NCBI GenBank assembly: GCA_052034745.1
Contig: JBPOIF010000038.1
Location: 1 to 22,467, forward strand
Reading direction: 5' to 3'
DNA: 22,467 nt
Source of the DNA: UBA4124 sp052034745
Lineage (GTDB): Bacteria > Patescibacteriota > Minisyncoccia > Phycocordibacterales > UBA9973
Shown here: one piece after another, positions 21,942 to 22,467 of the stretch
Layout of the letters: each line of letters opens with the position of its first letter
Position numbering within the stretch: position 1 is the stretch's first letter
Notes under the pieces: model-generated
Database searches by the model: none
What the model saw: the letters and a program-made list of their open reading frames with translations, nothing else
Told to the model about the DNA's origin: nothing
Translations under genes and position numbers: made by a program

Positions 21942-21984
21942 GCCACTCTCCTCTCTGCCGCTTGTTGTGGTTGGCAGATAACCA

Positions 21985-22149
21985 TTACGCAGTCCAGCGT
22001 CCAGTGTTTTTATCTTGAACAGCAAGCAGTGCCTGCTTTTCGTGATAAAACCAAAACTGTTTTCTTCCACGCCTTTCGCACACACTGGTGTACGGAGTAA
22101 CAAGGAGTCGCTCGCTACCCATGAAGACGAGGAACAATCTCGCTGCCAT
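21985..22149 (-). CDS. Small basic 54-aa protein
   Basis: 54 aa from the ATG at 22149: MAARLFLVFMGSERLLVTPY, then SVCERRGRKQFWFYHEKQA, LLAVQDKNTGRWTA. Hydrophobic start, basic middle and aromatic residues suggest a compact beta-rich fold. The upstream extension of this frame (to 22290) passes through the leader hairpin and is judged non-coding. It follows leader module copy 5 by 18 bases, as its array neighbours do, which supports this start. No family recognised; one cysteine. Confidence 0.55.
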   Translation of the reverse strand: MAARLFLVFMGSERLLVTPYTSVCERRGRKQFWFYHEKQALLAVQDKNTGRWTA

Positions 22150-22160
22150 ATATAAATGAG

Positions 22161-22214
22161 TTTGAATGAACAAATTTGTGTTTCCACAATCAGTCGATTT
22201 CTCTCTTCGACTGA
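22161..22214 (-). repeat. Intergenic leader module, copy 5 (partial, diverged)
   Basis: Hairpin 2 equivalent TCAGTCGA / TCGACTGA (22190-22214, 8 bp, loop of 9), then TGTGGAAACACAAA and TTTGTTCATTCAAA before the 54-aa start. No clear hairpin 1 is seen upstream. Confidence 0.6.
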
Positions 22215-22325
22215 AGAATGGAGACGAAGAATTTCGCCTTTGCGAGAACATTTTACAAAAGGGCAGTCTCATATCCCGCATATACTTCAAGGAGACATGC
22301 TGTCCTGCAATTTATACGGTTTAGC

Positions 22326-22397
22326 TTACCGTCTGATCATCAAAATATAATCAGCCCATGTCATCACCATTCCATTTACGATAATGAGGATACTCAT
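22326..22397 (-). CDS. Possible 23-aa hydrophobic peptide
   Basis: Frame MSILIIVNGMVMTWADYILM plus IRR, hydrophobic enough for one membrane segment. It is preceded by AAATTCATAAACT, weakly like the GTTCATT motif, and its stop lies in a 5-bp stem ACGGT / ACCGT (22316-22332). The rest of 22215-22467 shows no larger frame with credible features. Very tentative. Confidence 0.2.
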   Translation of the reverse strand: MSILIIVNGMVMTWADYILMIRR

Positions 22398-22467
22398 AGT
22401 TTATGAATTTAATGGTTAGTATTTGGTTTAAAAGATCAATCTCTCTACAGAATCACGTCTCTCCCAT

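Noticed and set aside
20055..22214. CRISPR array or CRISPR-like repeats
   Set aside because: Only two exact 86-bp copies exist, spaced by 1.3 kb containing genes; there are no regular spacers or cas genes.
20055..22214. Retron or diversity-generating retroelement
   Set aside because: No reverse transcriptase motif (such as YxDD) was seen in any frame of the window, and the repeats are intergenic rather than a variable gene end.
19722..22467. Integron with attC sites
   Set aside because: Small genes separated by hairpins recall cassettes, but the stems lack RYYYAAC and GTTRRRY cores at their bases and no integrase is seen.

Overview
The window most resembles a candidate-phyla-radiation (Patescibacteria, Parcubacteria-like) chromosome. 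This is inferred from gene content and layout: a PrgI / split VirB4 / giant VirB6 locus, many secreted proteins of unknown function, tightly packed minus-strand genes with 3-7 base gaps, and almost no Shine-Dalgarno sequences. Stop codons fit the standard bacterial code (ksgA ends in TGA). No rRNA, complete tRNA, CRISPR array, transposase or integrase was found.

Layout. (1) Bases 1-13754, all minus: two secreted proteins (one cut by the window edge), then a type IV secretion-like block of VirB4 C-terminal ATPase, VirB4/TraC N-terminal-like protein, PrgI, a 175-aa soluble protein and a 1,211-aa VirB6-like membrane protein. Upstream of this is a second run of four exported or membrane-anchored unknowns (276, 826, 296 and 118 aa), and then ksgA/rsmA. 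Transcription probably runs from ksgA leftward with internal promoters. The block would build an envelope-spanning DNA or protein translocation machine; no coupling ATPase or relaxase lies in the window. (2) Bases 13810-15378: an AT-rich pocket with a 175-aa unknown, two short divergent genes of 59 and 56 codons sharing a palindromic promoter, and a GNAT acetyltransferase. (3) Bases 15433-19564: a UvrD/PcrA-type helicase (minus), then a LysM-LysM-M23 peptidase and a duplicated-domain unknown (both plus), each with a strong terminator. (4) Bases 19722-22467: an unusual array of short minus-strand genes, including two paralogues carrying CSICQSR and one lipoprotein. They are separated by repeated structured intergenic modules, two of which are identical over 86 bp.

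The most interesting signals are the modular RNA-like leader repeated before the small genes at the right end, which shows compensatory stem changes between copies, and a set of genes whose -10 boxes end exactly 7 bases before the start codon, implying leaderless transcripts. All functional names rest on motifs read by eye; no database search was possible.
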